A stretch of DNA of 64,000 nucleotides from Gigaspora margarita (Eukaryota > Glomeromycota > Glomeromycetes > Diversisporales > Gigasporaceae), in contig WTPW01000202.1 of NCBI GenBank assembly GCA_009809945.1, positions 505,067-569,066 on the forward strand, in the 5' to 3' direction. Every line of letters begins with the position of its first letter. The stretch's first letter is position 1. The position numbers were made by a program, and so were the translations under genes. Below, piece after piece: positions 1-11,182 of this stretch. The notes below the pieces were generated by a model. The model was not told the origin of the DNA. It saw nothing but the letters and a program-made list of their open reading frames with translations, and did no database searches.

Positions 1-834
1 GATTTTATTGAGGCATTAGTATATACAAAATTTAGCAAGAAATTTTTTTTATTAGTGCCCCAAAGTTGGTTTCATAAGCAAAATTTTGGGATATAACTGT
101 TTTTTTAAAAAAATAAACAAAAAAACAAAATTTTATGTTATATCTAATTTTAAATTTTGATTGGCTATTCTAATAGTTTTGTATAACATGGTATAAAACA
201 CCATAAGTGTATTTTAGTAAAACTTTTATTTTATATTATATTTATATAACAGTAAATTCAATCACCCTTATTAACAACTCCATTTTGTTAACAATTAGCT
301 AATTGAACACTTCAATACTTGCAAATTTTGATGATAATTGAATGTTTTATGTTCATTCTTTTCACCCCTATTTTTAAAATAAATAAAATGATATTGAGCT
401 TTGAAATTTTAATTTAAAGATAAAATAGAGTATGAATGCTACTATATTTACTAATTTTTACTAATTGATAAAGAGCCCATTGCTTTAAAAGTTTCAAGTG
501 TGATAATGGTTCTCCTTTGATTAAATGCTCTCAAGTATTGTCCAGGCCAGTTTTGGATAATAGTATTTTTGGGTACATGATTCTCATCGATTTCTCCAAA
601 ATGCGAACTCCAACAATTTCTCATACATTTTCTTAGCTGTAAGCTTATTCTTGGGGTTTAGATTACCATTTAGAAAAAACTGTTTTAGATAGTCAACAAC
701 CTTAGCTCTAATTTTTTTTCTTCTACCTCTTTTGCCAAATCTTGTATTTCCTGAAAGTGCCCAACCCTTTGGCATCTATAATTTATTTTCTATACTTCTA
801 AAAAGATTTATGTTAGTTTAAATTAAATAAATCA

Positions 835-1225
835 GTAAATTATGTTAATGGTTCTATGAACATTTTTTCAGAATTATCTATCTCGACTAATTCTTGATTA
901 TAAATAAATGCATTTTGTTCATTTATTTCAATCCTAATTTCATGTTTCTGCAGATTTTTAAAAATGAATAAATGCATTCTGTTTATCCTTTTTAGCACAG
1001 TTTCCTGAATAGCTGTGCAAAAAAACTAATTATTATAATAATTATTGTTATTTTAACCAGGCCAAGTTCATATCTTGATTACTCATCATAGCTGATTTTT
1101 GATAATAAATGAATGCATTTTGTTTATTCCTTTCAACTTCAATTCTATTGAAATTTTCTATTTCAGCTAATTTTTGAAAATAAAAGAATGTATTCTGTTT
1201 GTCTTTTCTGATACTATTTTTTAAA
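835..1225 (-). pseudogene. Degenerate Sel1-like repeat fragment
   Basis: On the minus strand at about 1030-1215 the sequence reads KDKQNTFFYFQKLAE, then VERNKQNAFIYYQKSAMM, two tandem units of the pattern K-x-K-Q-x-A-F-x-Y-Y-Q-K-S-A. That pattern is typical of Sel1/TPR-like repeats, which adopt helix-turn-helix folds and occur in many kinases and adaptors of mycorrhizal fungi. More degenerate copies (NEQNAFIYNQELVE) lie at 860-960. Frames are broken between units, so this is a relic, lying inside the decayed transposase-like region. Sel1 identity is inferred from the repeat pattern only. Confidence 0.4.
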
Positions 1226-1504
1226 TAAATGCCAAAGCAAACAAATTATTACTATCTGAAATTGCATTTTGGCTAAACTTCTACTTAAATCAAAAAATAG
1301 CCATTTTCTATAAGTACTAGTAGGACCCAAAATATACGTAGATAAATCGGTATTAGTTTGCTTGTTTTTAAAAATTTTTATACAGATTTTTTCTATTTTT
1401 AGTAATTTTTTTGCTTATTTTTGAGGTTTTTTTTGCAGATCTTTCTATTTTTAGTAATTTTATAATTAATTTGATCTATCTATATATATTTCGAGATCCT
1501 TTAC

Positions 1505-1627
1505 TAGTGATGCCAGACAAAATAACAAAACCTGATGAACCCATAAGATTCATCAAGTTTTGTCAATAACAAAACTTGATGAAACTTATAGTTTTGTCAG
1601 GTTTCATTATTTTGTCAGACATCACTA
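1505..1627. mobile_element. Small fold-back MITE, 123 bp
   Basis: Terminal inverted repeats of about 28 bp: the left end begins TAGTGATGCCAGACAAAAT and the right end, read on the other strand, begins TAGTGATGTCTGACAAAAT. The interior repeats the phrase AAAACTTGATGAA in both orientations, so the whole element can fold into a hairpin. No clean target duplication is visible. It has no coding capacity and would need a transposase in trans. Confidence 0.6.
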
Positions 1628-3174
1628 TGGGTACAGATGCAGAGTAAATAGCTCTTATCTTCAATATTCATTTCGTGTTAATCTTCTTCACTATCAAAAT
1701 ATTTGACATCTGTTTTATAAACAATATTGTTAATAACTTTTTTGTAAGTTTATAAAGTTCAACTTACTCTCTATTTTCGTGTCTTTGATTATAATATCAC
1801 TTATAGGGACTAAAGTTTACTATAATTAAGATTTACTATTTGTTTTTTTGTTATTCTTTTTTTTTTTATTAGTATTTAATCAAATATCACACACCTTGTA
1901 TCTTTTAAATTGAAATTGTTCAGTAAGATATAGATTTTGTTTGTGCTGAAACTATTAGCTTTGAACAAATAATCAGGGAATTAGACAATTTGGCTATATC
2001 CACTAGAAAAAATTTTTTCATAATTCTATATTAAACAGTCCTTCTAGCATAAATGAAACTAGCTAATGGACCTTTTACTGATCATTCTTAGCAATAAAAT
2101 TTTGAAATCTCAGGTATAGTTTTAACTTTTACTTTTTTTCGATTATTATTTTTTTTTTTTAAACCATCATCTTCAATTTCTGATTTACTATTGACTTCAT
2201 CATGATTTATTGTGATTTGTGACAATGATGTTCTGACCAACTCCTTTGTAGCCTCAACTATATTTTTGCCTTTAGCTAAATCAAATCTAACCTAAATATA
2301 CCATCTAATGCAATAACTGATTTAATATAATATCAAGGCATTAAATTGTTAGTAACTTGCATTTTTTAAAAAAAAATTGACTTACAAAAAGTTCAATATT
2401 ACATTTGTATAATGAGAGTCAATAGTTGTCTTAATTTCTTCTGGCTTCAAAAATAGCTATCTTTTAACCTTAATAGAATACCATGTATGCCAATATGCTA
2501 TTATAATCATCAACTCTAAATTATGATAGTGCACACTATTATCAGAAATTATAGTTATTCACTTTGGTTTTTCTTCTATTAATTTGAATACTGCTTCAAA
2601 TAAAGAAGTAGTGAACCAAGCATCTTATTTGGTATCAGTAGATCAATGATAAAAAGTTTGCACATCTAATACATCTTCATCGTCTAATACATCTTTATTA
2701 TCTATTTTTCTAAAAACTAGAATACTGTGTAATGCCCAGCCTCTTTTTCTATAAAAATCTTTTTGAGTTTCACAAGCTGATTTCGAAAGAATTCTTATTT
2801 TATAGTCAGCTACAATTAGAGCCCCATCAGAAGTTAACTGAGTCAAAGCTGCCTTGAACTGAGTATTGGAATAAATTTTTTATACTTGATGACCTAAGTA
2901 GTATTTTAATTGATTCTGAATTTTATGTAATGTGAAATATAATTGTCAGTTACACAACTTTCTAACTGAGTAAAAAACTCATAAAACAGATTATACTTCG
3001 AATATCTTGAAACATGTAAGGCTGAGCATTCTCCAAAAGCATATAGAATACAATGATCAATACAAGAATCATATGAAATTGTTCCATCTGATAACATTAT
3101 TAATTCTCACTCAAATTCTCATTTAAAATAATGATGCAAATGTTCAATTCATGAAGGTATTTTGTTCTAATAAA

Positions 3175-3480
3175 ATATATAAAAAAAATTAACATTTTAA
3201 TCATTGATATGGTATAAATATAATATTTTAATTAGAAAAAAAAAGATAATCTAGTTAAACAGAAAAAAAGAAAAAGATTCTAATATGCTAATAAAAAAAG
3301 AATTCTTCTTAATTAAAAAAAAAAGATTCAAATTTTTTAAAAAAAAACAAAAATAAGCCCTTCTTAATTAAAAAAAGGAGTCTTATATTCTATTAAAAGA
3401 AAAAAAAGATTTGCTATTTTTTTTAAAAAAAAGATCAGTTCAAAAAAAAATGCTCCTCAAACCCATATTTTAATTAAGGA
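3175..3480. repeat. A-rich low-complexity tract
   Basis: Runs of A separated by short AT motifs, with several near-repeats of the form TTAATTAAAAAAAAG. No reading frame of interest. It separates two parts of the decayed transposase-like gene. Confidence 0.6.
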
Positions 3481-3646
3481 GAAGTGTGTGCATAACTAAT
3501 TTTAAGCAATTCAGAAAACAATATAATTTTAAAAACAAGATTGTAATTAATTAAAAAAGATATTTGATTGAAATAATATAAGCACTTTAAAAAAAATATA
3601 TTTATATATATTTATATATTGTTACCAATTCCACTTTGTCAAAATT

Positions 3647-3759
3647 AAGGTTGTTAATAGAATACTCCAGGCATTAATAAAATATATAACCTACTTCTGG
3701 AGTGCTCCGAAGTGGGTTATAATTTTATTATTAACTGAAGTACTCCATTAACAACCCTA
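3647..3759. mobile_element. Fold-back MITE, 113 bp, with 9-bp target duplication
   Basis: The ends AAGGTTGTTAATAGAATACT and (reverse strand) TAGGGTTGTTAATGGAGTAC are inverted repeats that continue almost to the centre. It is flanked by GTCAAAATT (3638-3646) and GTCAAAATA (3760-3768), a 9-bp direct repeat with one mismatch. A 9-bp duplication is typical of Mutator-like elements, but the ends are too short to be sure. It sits inside a recognisable part of the decayed transposase-like gene. Confidence 0.65.
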
Positions 3760-4179
3760 GTCAAAATAGATATTTCGAGCAATTTCAATTAAACTTTTAA
3801 ATGACCCAAACTCATAATTATTACACATCTCACAAAGACTACTCAAATCATTCCAGTATTTTAATTGCATACAATCTGCAAGCCAGCCCATAAAAGAAGT
3901 TTTTTTCATTCCATTTGGAAAGGTTTGCTAAAACTTTTTTTAAAGAGAAGCCTTATTATCATATAAATAAAGTATAGACAAATTAGTTTTCAGATCTGTC
4001 TTGTAAGAGCTCATTGTTATATTATCCTTATTCAAAAAAATAATTCCAACTATTTTTCTTTAAATTCAGCATTAATTTGGTTTTTCTTTTTGGTATTTCT
4101 ATTGGTGGTGCACCAGCATCATAGAGGCATGCATGCATTCTAGCTTTGTTTACAGTTTTTTGCATTATCTATATTTTAA

Positions 4180-6230
4180 TAATAAATTGTATTGTATTAA
4201 TATAAAAATTCTCAGAACTCTTTCTGATGATCCCTCATACCAAAATTTTTAAGAAAACTAACCTACAAAAAACTGCATAGTTAGTATATCTATATATAAT
4301 AAAACTTTACCAAGCTGCTATCAGGTACAAAGTCCATTCACTAGATGTTCTGCACATAAAATAGAGATAAAAAAGACTAGCAAACTTTTAAGCGAAGCAC
4401 CTTGGCAGGCTTTGGTACTATCAAGCAAAGATGCAATAGAGAAACTTTGTAGCTTTGTCAAGTCTTGTAGAGATTTGGTTAGATATACTATTCTATGTAG
4501 TGTAAATCTTACGAACTCCTTTTTATTTTGGTACTTTGTATAGTATCTCTTTGGACTTTTGAAATTTCAAAAAAGAGGGCTTTCAGTTTACTTACTCTAA
4601 AAGATAAGCAGTATTTACTTATTCCAAATCAGGATTTTGTCTATCAAAATAGAACCAAGTTACCAGTGAAATTAGTCCTTTGAAATAAACAATAAATAAT
4701 ACATAGGATGTTTTGGTTGAAAATTTGCAATAAATTTTTTTTCTAGAATGTTCTTTTAGGCATAGTTTTGTTCTTCGTTTCTTTTTTTTTAATATACATA
4801 TAATACTTAGATAAGGCAATTCCTTGCATAGTATTATATAATATTTATCATCAAGCATAGGTGTAAATTGTGCTATCATAGCTGTTTACTTTTTGCTCTC
4901 CCTCCTTTCTTTTCATGTTTTTCTTTGATTACTTTTTGGTCTTTCATTTAAATAGTATAGTTATTTTCTCTTTTTTCTATTTTCTTTTATTTTCATTATT
5001 TGTTCTCTTTTTTCTAGTAGAATCCTGCTACTTGAGAAGTTAGAAGAAGAGGATTAAAAAGTAGATGATTATGATAGGTAGCAAACTTCCAATCAGTGAT
5101 TTTGAACACTCTAAATCTATCTGAGATGAGGGGTTATGATGAGAAAAAAGGTTGGTATAGCAAGTCATATTTAAGGATCCTTGATGATATTTGGGTGGTT
5201 TGCACTTTAAATTCAAGAGTTAACCTAGAGTAGACAAATATATGCTGTATTGGAGTTACAAAATATATATAATAAAGTTGCGGCATGACTGCCAAATATA
5301 AATATATATATATATATATATAAATTCTAATTTAAGACAAGTATTTGATATATTACTCCTAATTTGTTTTCAAGTTCTTGATAATAAAAGTCAAGAAAAA
5401 TAATAGAAAATAATTGAATTTTTCTGTTAGCTCCTTATTTATTAATATTCAATATATTACAAAAACTATTCCAAAATTGACAGTTTGTTGTAATATTATA
5501 CAGAGAATCTTGATCTTGTATTTGAAATAATTCTCATTTATAAGTTTTGTAAGGTTTGTTGATCTGCCCAAGGATCTACTGCACATGTTCAGAATTTAAT
5601 ATCACATTTTTCTTTTGAATATAGTATAATATTTGTATATCTACAAGCCTAAAATATGGAACACCAAGCAGCTAGTTCTTTGTATTAAAATACAAAATTA
5701 GGTGGTATATGCTATATAAAATTTGTAGCATCTAAATTATTGAACTTCATTGTGTAATCCATTTTGTAAAAAGAACTTTTCAATTATTATTAGGTATTAA
5801 AAGTTTTCTATGCTTAATATGTATATCAAAAATCTATTGTAAAACTAACTCATTATTCTATTCAAGTAATATACATGTATATATATATTTTTTTGTACTG
5901 TTAGTTAATAATACTTGAACTTTTAGATCTTTTAACCCAGAAAGCCCAAAGTGATTTTTATTTTAATGCATTCCATAATGTATCCATATGACAATAGGTG
6001 TTTTATCAACAAATTGCTGTATTTTATTTTTGCCTTTAAAAATCTGCAAACTATACTAATTATCTAAAATTTGTTGCAAAATAAGATAAATTCTGATCCA
6101 TGATATAATATTAAGAATAATATATAACCAGAACTGGTATATAAACAATCTTTTTATGAAAAATATCTAATTCTTGAAACTACTATAGAAAACTTATCAA
6201 AACTTATATATAATAGAAAAAAGAAATATC
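4180..6230. other. No recognisable gene
   Basis: AT-rich sequence with no convincing reading frame. It contains a (TA)n microsatellite at about 5295-5322. Short open frames on the minus strand at 4619-4879 have a composition expected by chance. Confidence 0.5.
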
Positions 6231-6239
6231 GATAAGTAT

Positions 6240-6625
6240 TTCTGATCTAATTTTTTTATCATAAAACCCAAATACTACCAAGCCTGAATGTTGAGTTTGA
6301 GTTCCAAATATTTCTTTATATAGTAAGTTAATAGTAGCTGATGGAGTATCTTGTATATCACTAATTTTTTCTCTAATGAAACATAAAAAACCTAGCTATA
6401 AGGGGTTTGAAGGCCTATTAACAATAGATAAAAACAACTCATACTCATTTATTTGAGTTACTATATTCATATAAAGATGAAAAGAAAGAGTTAGTATGCT
6501 ATTATTTGAAGTTATTAAATTTTGAATCCACCAATCTCAAGCATATAGTCTATAATAAAGATTTAGATTTATTTGTTCTTTATTTATAAGTCATACTTTA
6601 TATTTTTTAGATTTTGACATGTCTA
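6240..6625 (-). pseudogene. Fragment of a second multi-copy fungal gene family
   Basis: One minus-strand frame reads LYYRLYA-stop-DWWIQNLI, then INEYELFLSIVNRPS, LGFLCFIREKISDIQD and LYKEIFGTQTQHSGLVVFGF. The regular composition and Trp/Tyr content show real coding history. The interruptions are a TGA (Trp-like position) and a TAG. I associate this segment with conserved unknown proteins repeated in Rhizophagus genomes, but I cannot name the domain. Confidence 0.45.
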
Positions 6626-6750
6626 AAAAGACAATCTTTTACCATTCTGCTACTATTAAATTTTTATTATTAAATACCTGCTGTATATTACTATTAAATG
6701 TCAATTATTTTCTACTCTTTAATTATGATTTTCTATTTAAATATATTTAA

Positions 6751-6753
<3 letters not shown>

Positions 6754-6791
<38 letters not shown>

Positions 6792-7500
6792 ATGGACTTA
6801 ACCATGTAACTTTTATTAACGATATTTGTCATGATTATTTTACATTAAGATCATTTTAAAGTTACATATTGAATTTGTGCTACCCCCTATTTAAGTCACC
6901 CAATTTGTTCATTAATGGCTATACTTTCTCTATTTTTTAGTATTTTTATGTATTTCACTACAATTACTAATCTAGAGCGGCTATAGCTACCTACTAACAG
7001 ATTAATCCATGTCCCACCCATGCTTAACCTGCATGTTCAGAGATCATTCCTAACACATACATGCTGTGCTGCCGCCATCATGTTCGTATCTCAAGCCTTC
7101 TTTAGAAGCTGCCATAACATGATCCGTATCTCAAGCCACAGCCTTCCTAATTAGTCATTCCTTTTTACTCCTTGCCCTTGTAGGGTTCACAATGACCCCG
7201 ATACCTGCATTCTGACTTTCATCCTTTCCTAGATTCTTTTACTGGTCCCTCCCAGTCTACCAAACCAGATGGCCTGGACGGATTGGTTAGCCAGGCTTTC
7301 TGATGCCTTATAGTCTCCCTTTCCTTGGTACCTACTTCCGTAACGTAGGTCCTTTTCCTCCGGTACGACTCCGGCGGCCAGGTTGGTGCCCCCTCTTGCC
7401 AAGGTTATGTTTTCGCCCAGTTCTCCGATCTCAGATACCAGTTCCAGATTTAGCCTTCCTGTGATACTGTTGTAAATCATCGCTACCTCCCAACTCGGGA
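6754..7500 (-). mobile_element. Polyadenylated retroposon-like repeat, copy 1
   Basis: A G+C-richer block (about 6990-7500) whose minus strand ends in a 33-base A run (T run at 6754-6786), the signature of retrotransposition. It is homologous to 59270-59985 on the plus strand, sharing for example GTTACGGAAGTAGGTACCAA versus GTTACAGAAGTAGGTACCAA and the phrase CCAACCTGGCCG. An open frame at 7229-7480 (minus) covers part of it, but the second copy does not keep that frame open, so coding is uncertain. No RT is present, so it would depend on a LINE. The sharp jump in G+C suggests a young copy. Confidence 0.6.
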
Positions 7501-7887
7501 CTTACAAACGGGCTTTCGGTTTGGGATTTTGGTTTTATATTTAACAATTAAAAACAATTAGTAACAGTTAAATATACGAATATTAACAAAAAATACAAAT
7601 ATATAAATATTAAAAAAATTTTTTATACCTAAGTACACCAAGTACTATAAATTTTATTAATAAACTCATTTTCACTAATGTTTCTTACAAATTCATAGAA
7701 GTTTTTATTTATATATTCCTTTAAGCTTCCTTTAGTTTGCTTTAATTGGGATAGAAATGATAAAAAAAAAGATATTTAACAATGTTTGTAAGCATGTCCT
7801 ACAAAAAAAAAAATTAATGTATATCTTTCAACTCTAATAATACTATAGTATTGCACAGTGTGGTCAGATTAGTGTTGTCAGGAATTT
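7501..7887. other. Spacer downstream of the gene array
   Basis: AT-rich sequence between the end of the Nudix gene and the retroposon. No gene is seen. I looked here for a terminal repeat matching the 27.2-27.7 kb side and did not find one. Confidence 0.4.
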
Positions 7888-9018
7888 CTAAATTAATGGT
7901 AGATTTGAAGTGTGTCTCCGGAAATATTCCCAGGTCTGTGTTTCCATAATATTTGATTGATCTTTGGCTTGGCAGATTTTGAGAAACATTGCTTTATTTG
8001 TGGAGTTTGTATGTATTTCAAATTTAAATCTTGTATTTCAGAATTTTTGTACAATTGTTTCTTCTCTTGATAGGTCCGATATTGTTGAACATTCGCTGAA
8101 TTTTGAGGCTATTTCTTGCCTTTTTTTTAGTTCGAATATGGATAGATATTTATGTCCTTTATATATTTTTTCAATTTTTTGTATTTTTTGTTCAATTCTT
8201 CGGAGTGGTTGTACTATTGCTTGGAGTTTCTTTTTATATTTTACTAGTATTTGTATTTCATATGAAGAGAGTTTCTCAAGTTTTAGGTCCATTATTGGGA
8301 ATTCTTCATCTATTTCAGGTAATTGGTCAAATGGTATTTCTATATTAATATCTTTAAGGAATGTTTTTGATTTTAGTTGGTTTTTTGTTTTCTCAGCTTC
8401 TTTTTGTTTTGTAGACTTTTGTTGCTTATACTCTATTATAAATGTTGAATCAGATATTTCTTGTTTGTATGTATTTATTTTTTCTTGTATTAATTCTATG
8501 TTTTCTTCAAGTATTGGTACTAGTTCTTTTCGATATTTTAACACATCTTTTATTTTATAAATATGCCATGGTCCTAATGTTTCCTGTTTAGTGTGTTGGG
8601 GTTTAAGTTCTTCCAGTGGGTATATAAATATGGCTAAAGTTACTATATAGCTTGCTTCTCTTTATGTACAATTATCTGCTTTCCATTCTTTAGTTGAGTA
8701 GTATGATTGTTCAAATATTTTTAATAGTTTTTCATTTCTTAGTACAATTTCTGTTTCTTCGAAACATTCTCTTATTACACATGCTTCCATACATTCATTT
8801 TTGTTATAATCTGCTTTTCCTCCTGGTCCATTAAGTTTTAAATAAAAATCTTTATTTGGGTTGATTCTTTGTGATAATAAAATGTATATTTCGTTATTAA
8901 CCTCTACAAAGAATATTAATTGACTCATTTTTCGTTCTGGTAGAAATGATATTTGTGTCTCTTTATTGAATTGGCTATTCCAGTATTCAATTAGGTTGTT
9001 GTTCCCAATATTGTTCAT
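7888..9018 (-). pseudogene. MutT/MTH1-like Nudix hydrolase with C-terminal helical extension
   Basis: Starts MNNIGNNNLIEYWNSQ. The Nudix box is at about residues 67-95: NGPGGKADYNKNEC then VIRECFEETEIV, matching G-x(n)-E-x7-RE-x2-EE-x-G except for a longer first spacer and Glu in place of the last Gly. The LNGPGGK lead-in is typical of the MutT/MTH1 branch, which hydrolyses oxidised nucleotides such as 8-oxo-dGTP. After the box the frame meets a TAA at 8662-8664, then continues with strand-like SYIVTLAIFIYPLEELKP and a long Lys/Glu-rich helical region. A TGA at 8038-8040 lies between KF and NTRFKFEIH; reading on, the frame runs to a TAG at 7888. It overlaps the upstream gene by 32 nt. Substrate is inferred from the family. 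The TAA is probably a decayed Gln codon, hence pseudogene. Confidence 0.7.
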
Positions 9019-9553
9019 GGTGTTCTTTTAATTCGTTAAAATCTTCTACTATACAGTATTTATCGTTTATCCAGATTCCTGTTTGTTTTTCGTAAAGTTT
9101 TTCTAGGTTTCTTATATATGCTGTTTGTAATCGTTCTTGTTTTTCTTTCAGGGCTTGTTCTTCTGTTTGGTATTCTAGTCCGTCTAGATAGTTTAATACT
9201 AATGTTATTCCTTTGATTATTTTGGTAATTTCATAGTATTCCTGATTTTTATAACAATTATAGATGCTGAAGGTTTCTTTATTTTGTGCTTCGTATCTTA
9301 ATGCCAATGGAAATAGTTCTTCTTCTAGTTTTAATTTTAGTTCTTTTAAGGAAGTTTCAAGGAATTCTACTGTTTCTTTCTTTTTGTTTCTTTTAATATA
9401 TTTTATTTCTCCCAGATTTTTTGGTTTTGTATAGAATGTATAATATTGTTCAAATAGTTTCTTTGGTTTTATATATTCTAATTTTAATGTGATTCTTCTA
9501 ACACTTGGTCTATAAGGATATTGATTATTATTGGGTCTCGAGTTGTAGCTCAT
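8987..9553 (-). CDS. Unknown helical protein, 188 aa
   Basis: Starts MSYNSRPNNNQYPYRPSVRR. The N terminus is Asn/Pro/Arg-rich; the remainder is rich in Lys, Glu and Leu (KELKLKLEEELF, EEQALKEKQERLQ) and should be mostly helical. The first in-frame TGA is at 8987-8989; if TGA were sense, the frame would end at TAG three codons later. The ATG lies inside the end of the upstream membrane-protein frame, and the 3' end overlaps the Nudix start. I do not recognise the family. Confidence 0.65.
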   Translation of the reverse strand: MSYNSRPNNNQYPYRPSVRRITLKLEYIKPKKLFEQYYTFYTKPKNLGEIKYIKRNKKKETVEFLETSLKELKLKLEEELFPLALRYEAQNKETFSIYNCYKNQEYYEITKIIKGITLVLNYLDGLEYQTEEQALKEKQERLQTAYIRNLEKLYEKQTGIWINDKYCIVEDFNELKEHHEQYWEQQPN

Positions 9554-9713
9554 TTAAGTCCTTGTATGGGTTTGTTTTTATCCAATAAATTAATAGTATG
9601 GGTGTTAGTATTAATAATATACACAGTAATATGAATGCTATTAATGTTATTGTGTCGTATTTTGCTACTTCTTCCAGATCTAATTTGACTATATGTTCTT
9701 TTCGTCTGTAATA
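9528..9713 (-). CDS. Small single-pass membrane protein frame without ATG
   Basis: An open minus-strand frame between two genes reads KLDLEEVAKYDTITLIAF followed by a long hydrophobic run (ILLCILLILTPILLIYW), then IKTNPYKDLNEL and TAA. The run is long enough for one transmembrane helix. No ATG lies in frame upstream of it, and a TGA lies at its 5' side (ACT TGA AGA), so the start is lost or non-canonical. It overlaps both neighbours, as genes in this array do. Function unknown. Confidence 0.45.
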   Translation of the reverse strand, partial: YYRRKEHIVKLDLEEVAKYDTITLIAFILLCILLILTPILLIYWIKTNPYKDLNELQLETQ

Positions 9714-10150
9714 TCTTCAAGTATTTTAGCTCTTTTAATGCTTAAGATTACTTGCTTTATTAAATCTGCGTATCTGATGTTTGCAGTTGCTATTCCTATT
9801 TCTAATTCTAAATATGGCTCTTCAATTTGTTCTATTAATTTATGGATATCTCGTGCTAGACTTAATTTTTCCCAGCAGTGGTCATCTGCGTAACAGTTGT
9901 AAATGTTTATTTCTCCTTTTATATTTTGGGTCTCTTTTCTTTTGATGGTATATTTTTCTAAGTTGTTAATTATTATTCTATTAAGATAATCTAATTTAAA
10001 ATATAGTTGATTGTGTTCTAAATATTCTGGTTCTTTTACTTTTTTCTCAGTGGATCCTGTATAATATCCAAATTCTTCAATTTTCTTTCTGGTTTTTGAG
10101 AAGTATTCTTCTTTTAATTCTTCTATGAGCGAATCTTTTTTTATATTCAT
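9689..10150 (-). CDS. Unknown protein, 153 aa
   Basis: Starts MNIKKDSLIEELKEEYFSK immediately after the TAA of the upstream gene (TAAATG). Mostly charged helices; a central segment (INIYNCYADDHCWEKLSLAR) resembles SIYNCYKNQEYYEITKI in the protein at 8987-9553, so the two may be distant paralogues. Intact, ending in TAG. No known domain recognised. Confidence 0.7.
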   Translation of the reverse strand: MNIKKDSLIEELKEEYFSKTRKKIEEFGYYTGSTEKKVKEPEYLEHNQLYFKLDYLNRIIINNLEKYTIKRKETQNIKGEINIYNCYADDHCWEKLSLARDIHKLIEQIEEPYLELEIGIATANIRYADLIKQVILSIKRAKILEDITDEKNI

Positions 10151-11008
10151 TTAAATAGAGTTTCTTCTTTCTTTTATATAGTCAAATGGTTTTTCAATTA
10201 ATTCGTTTAGTCTTTGCTTTACTTTTTCTATTCTTAGGAGATTCCTTTCTTGAGCTTCTTTTTCTAATTGGAGTCTTTTTACTTCTGAGTGTAAAGATTT
10301 GTGGTGTTCTTCTTCTTCAAATAAATATGCGTTTCGCGCTCCTTCACAGTATAAGATATTATCAATAACTTCTAGGTGATGTAATATCTGGTTCTTGAAA
10401 TTGAAAGGCAGGATTGTAAATTGATGATCAAAATCTCCATAGAATACTATTCTTCTTTCTATTTGATCTTGGGTTTCATTTTCAATTCCTTCACTTTCAC
10501 TTTCTTTGTTTTCAGATTCACTGTCAGATTCTTCTTCTACTATTTTACAGAATTCTGGTATTTCTAGTATTATTCTTTTCTTTATTCCTGATAGTTGTGC
10601 TTGGGTATTTTCTAAGAATTCGTTATATATATCTCTTTGTCTTTCATACTCTTTTAATAGAGCTCGTTCTGTAAGGTTTGGATTTCCTTTTTTTACTTTT
10701 ACTGTAATGTGAGGTGGTATTTTTTTTGGTCTTTCTTCGTTGAATTCTAAATTTCGAGAGTAAAAGTAATTTCCTATTCCTCTAGCTCCTTCAAGGGTTA
10801 ATAAGATTGCTCCTAGTCTTGAATTATTTGTTGGCTTTATTCTTTCAATAAGGTCATTTATTGTTTTCCAAATGTCGTCTGATATTTCTTCAGGTGTTCT
10901 TTGTTCTAAAATTTCTTTATTTTTATCGTACCACTTGTTTTTATCCTTTTGTGACCTATTTCCTAGTTTCCAATTAAATCTGAATTGCCTAAGTTCTTCT
11001 TGGCTCAT
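10151..11008 (-). CDS. Unknown protein, 285 aa, with acidic linker
   Basis: Starts MSQEELRQFRFNWKLGNRSQ. One intact frame. A charged N-terminal helical part is followed by GARGIGNYFYSRNLEF, then an acidic Ser/Glu linker (EEESDSESENKESESEG), a FYGDFDHQFTILPFNF segment with a more globular look, and a C-terminal coiled-coil-like helix. Trp is encoded by TGG. Its TAA touches the ATG of the next gene. It is the longest intact ORF in the downstream half of the array, which suggests recent constraint or chance survival. No family recognised. Confidence 0.75.
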   Translation of the reverse strand: MSQEELRQFRFNWKLGNRSQKDKNKWYDKNKEILEQRTPEEISDDIWKTINDLIERIKPTNNSRLGAILLTLEGARGIGNYFYSRNLEFNEERPKKIPPHITVKVKKGNPNLTERALLKEYERQRDIYNEFLENTQAQLSGIKKRIILEIPEFCKIVEEESDSESENKESESEGIENETQDQIERRIVFYGDFDHQFTILPFNFKNQILHHLEVIDNILYCEGARNAYLFEEEEHHKSLHSEVKRLQLEKEAQERNLLRIEKVKQRLNELIEKPFDYIKERRNSI

Positions 11009-11182
11009 TAATTTTCCTAGTTTGCTCTTTTTCTAATTTAATTGTATACGCTTCAATAATTCCTTCTTTAATTAGCTTTACTATATAACAGGTTGCGGCT
11101 ATTACTATTGTATGTTCTATTAATATGATAAACGTATGGTTACTTGGTTATAAGTTAATATTGATAATGAGAGGTGGTTCAT
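10985..11182 (-). pseudogene. Small membrane protein, frameshifted
   Basis: The ATG at 11180-11182 directly follows the TAG of the upstream gene (TAGATG): MNHLSLSILTYNQVT. One base out of frame the sequence continues as HTFIILIEHTIVIAATCYIV, a hydrophobic helix, then KLIKEGIIEAYTIKLEKEQ, ending at a TAG that overlaps the start of the next gene. A one-base indel near 11130 would join the parts. Expected to be a short single-pass membrane protein; function unknown. Confidence 0.5.

Larger units (their letters stand above)
430..4175 (-). pseudogene. Decayed multi-copy transposase-like gene of Glomeromycotina
   Basis: Broken pieces in minus-strand order form one degraded gene. A possible start near 4170 begins MQKTVNKARMHACLYDAG. 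At 3770-3960 is a segment with a Cys pair (SLCEMCNNYEFGSF). At 2906-3110 is a segment ending LSRYSKYN-like. At 2643-2846 is VADYKIRI...KRGWALHSILVF, followed by IISDNSVHYHN at about 2540, which looks like an RNase H-fold DDE core with an SDN aspartate. At 2180-2310 is LAKGKNIVEATKELVRTSL. At 584-775 is KGWALSGNTRFGKRG and the downstream helix. I recognise this order from a family repeated hundreds of times in Rhizophagus-type genomes; that is memory of the family, not a search. Stops (TGA at Trp-like sites, TAA at a Gln-like site), frameshifts and MITE insertions show it is dead. It is the best indicator of host lineage here. Confidence 0.55.

Noticed and set aside
7229-7480. 83-codon minus-strand open frame in the retroposon copy
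   Set aside because: The homologous copy at 59.3 kb does not keep the frame open, so I treat it as an accident of the G+C-rich repeat.
7964-8560. Long plus-strand open frame (about 198 codons) opposite the Nudix gene
   Set aside because: Phe/Ser/Leu-rich composition expected from the complement of Lys/Glu-rich coding DNA; no domain. The minus strand carries the Nudix motifs and helical continuation.
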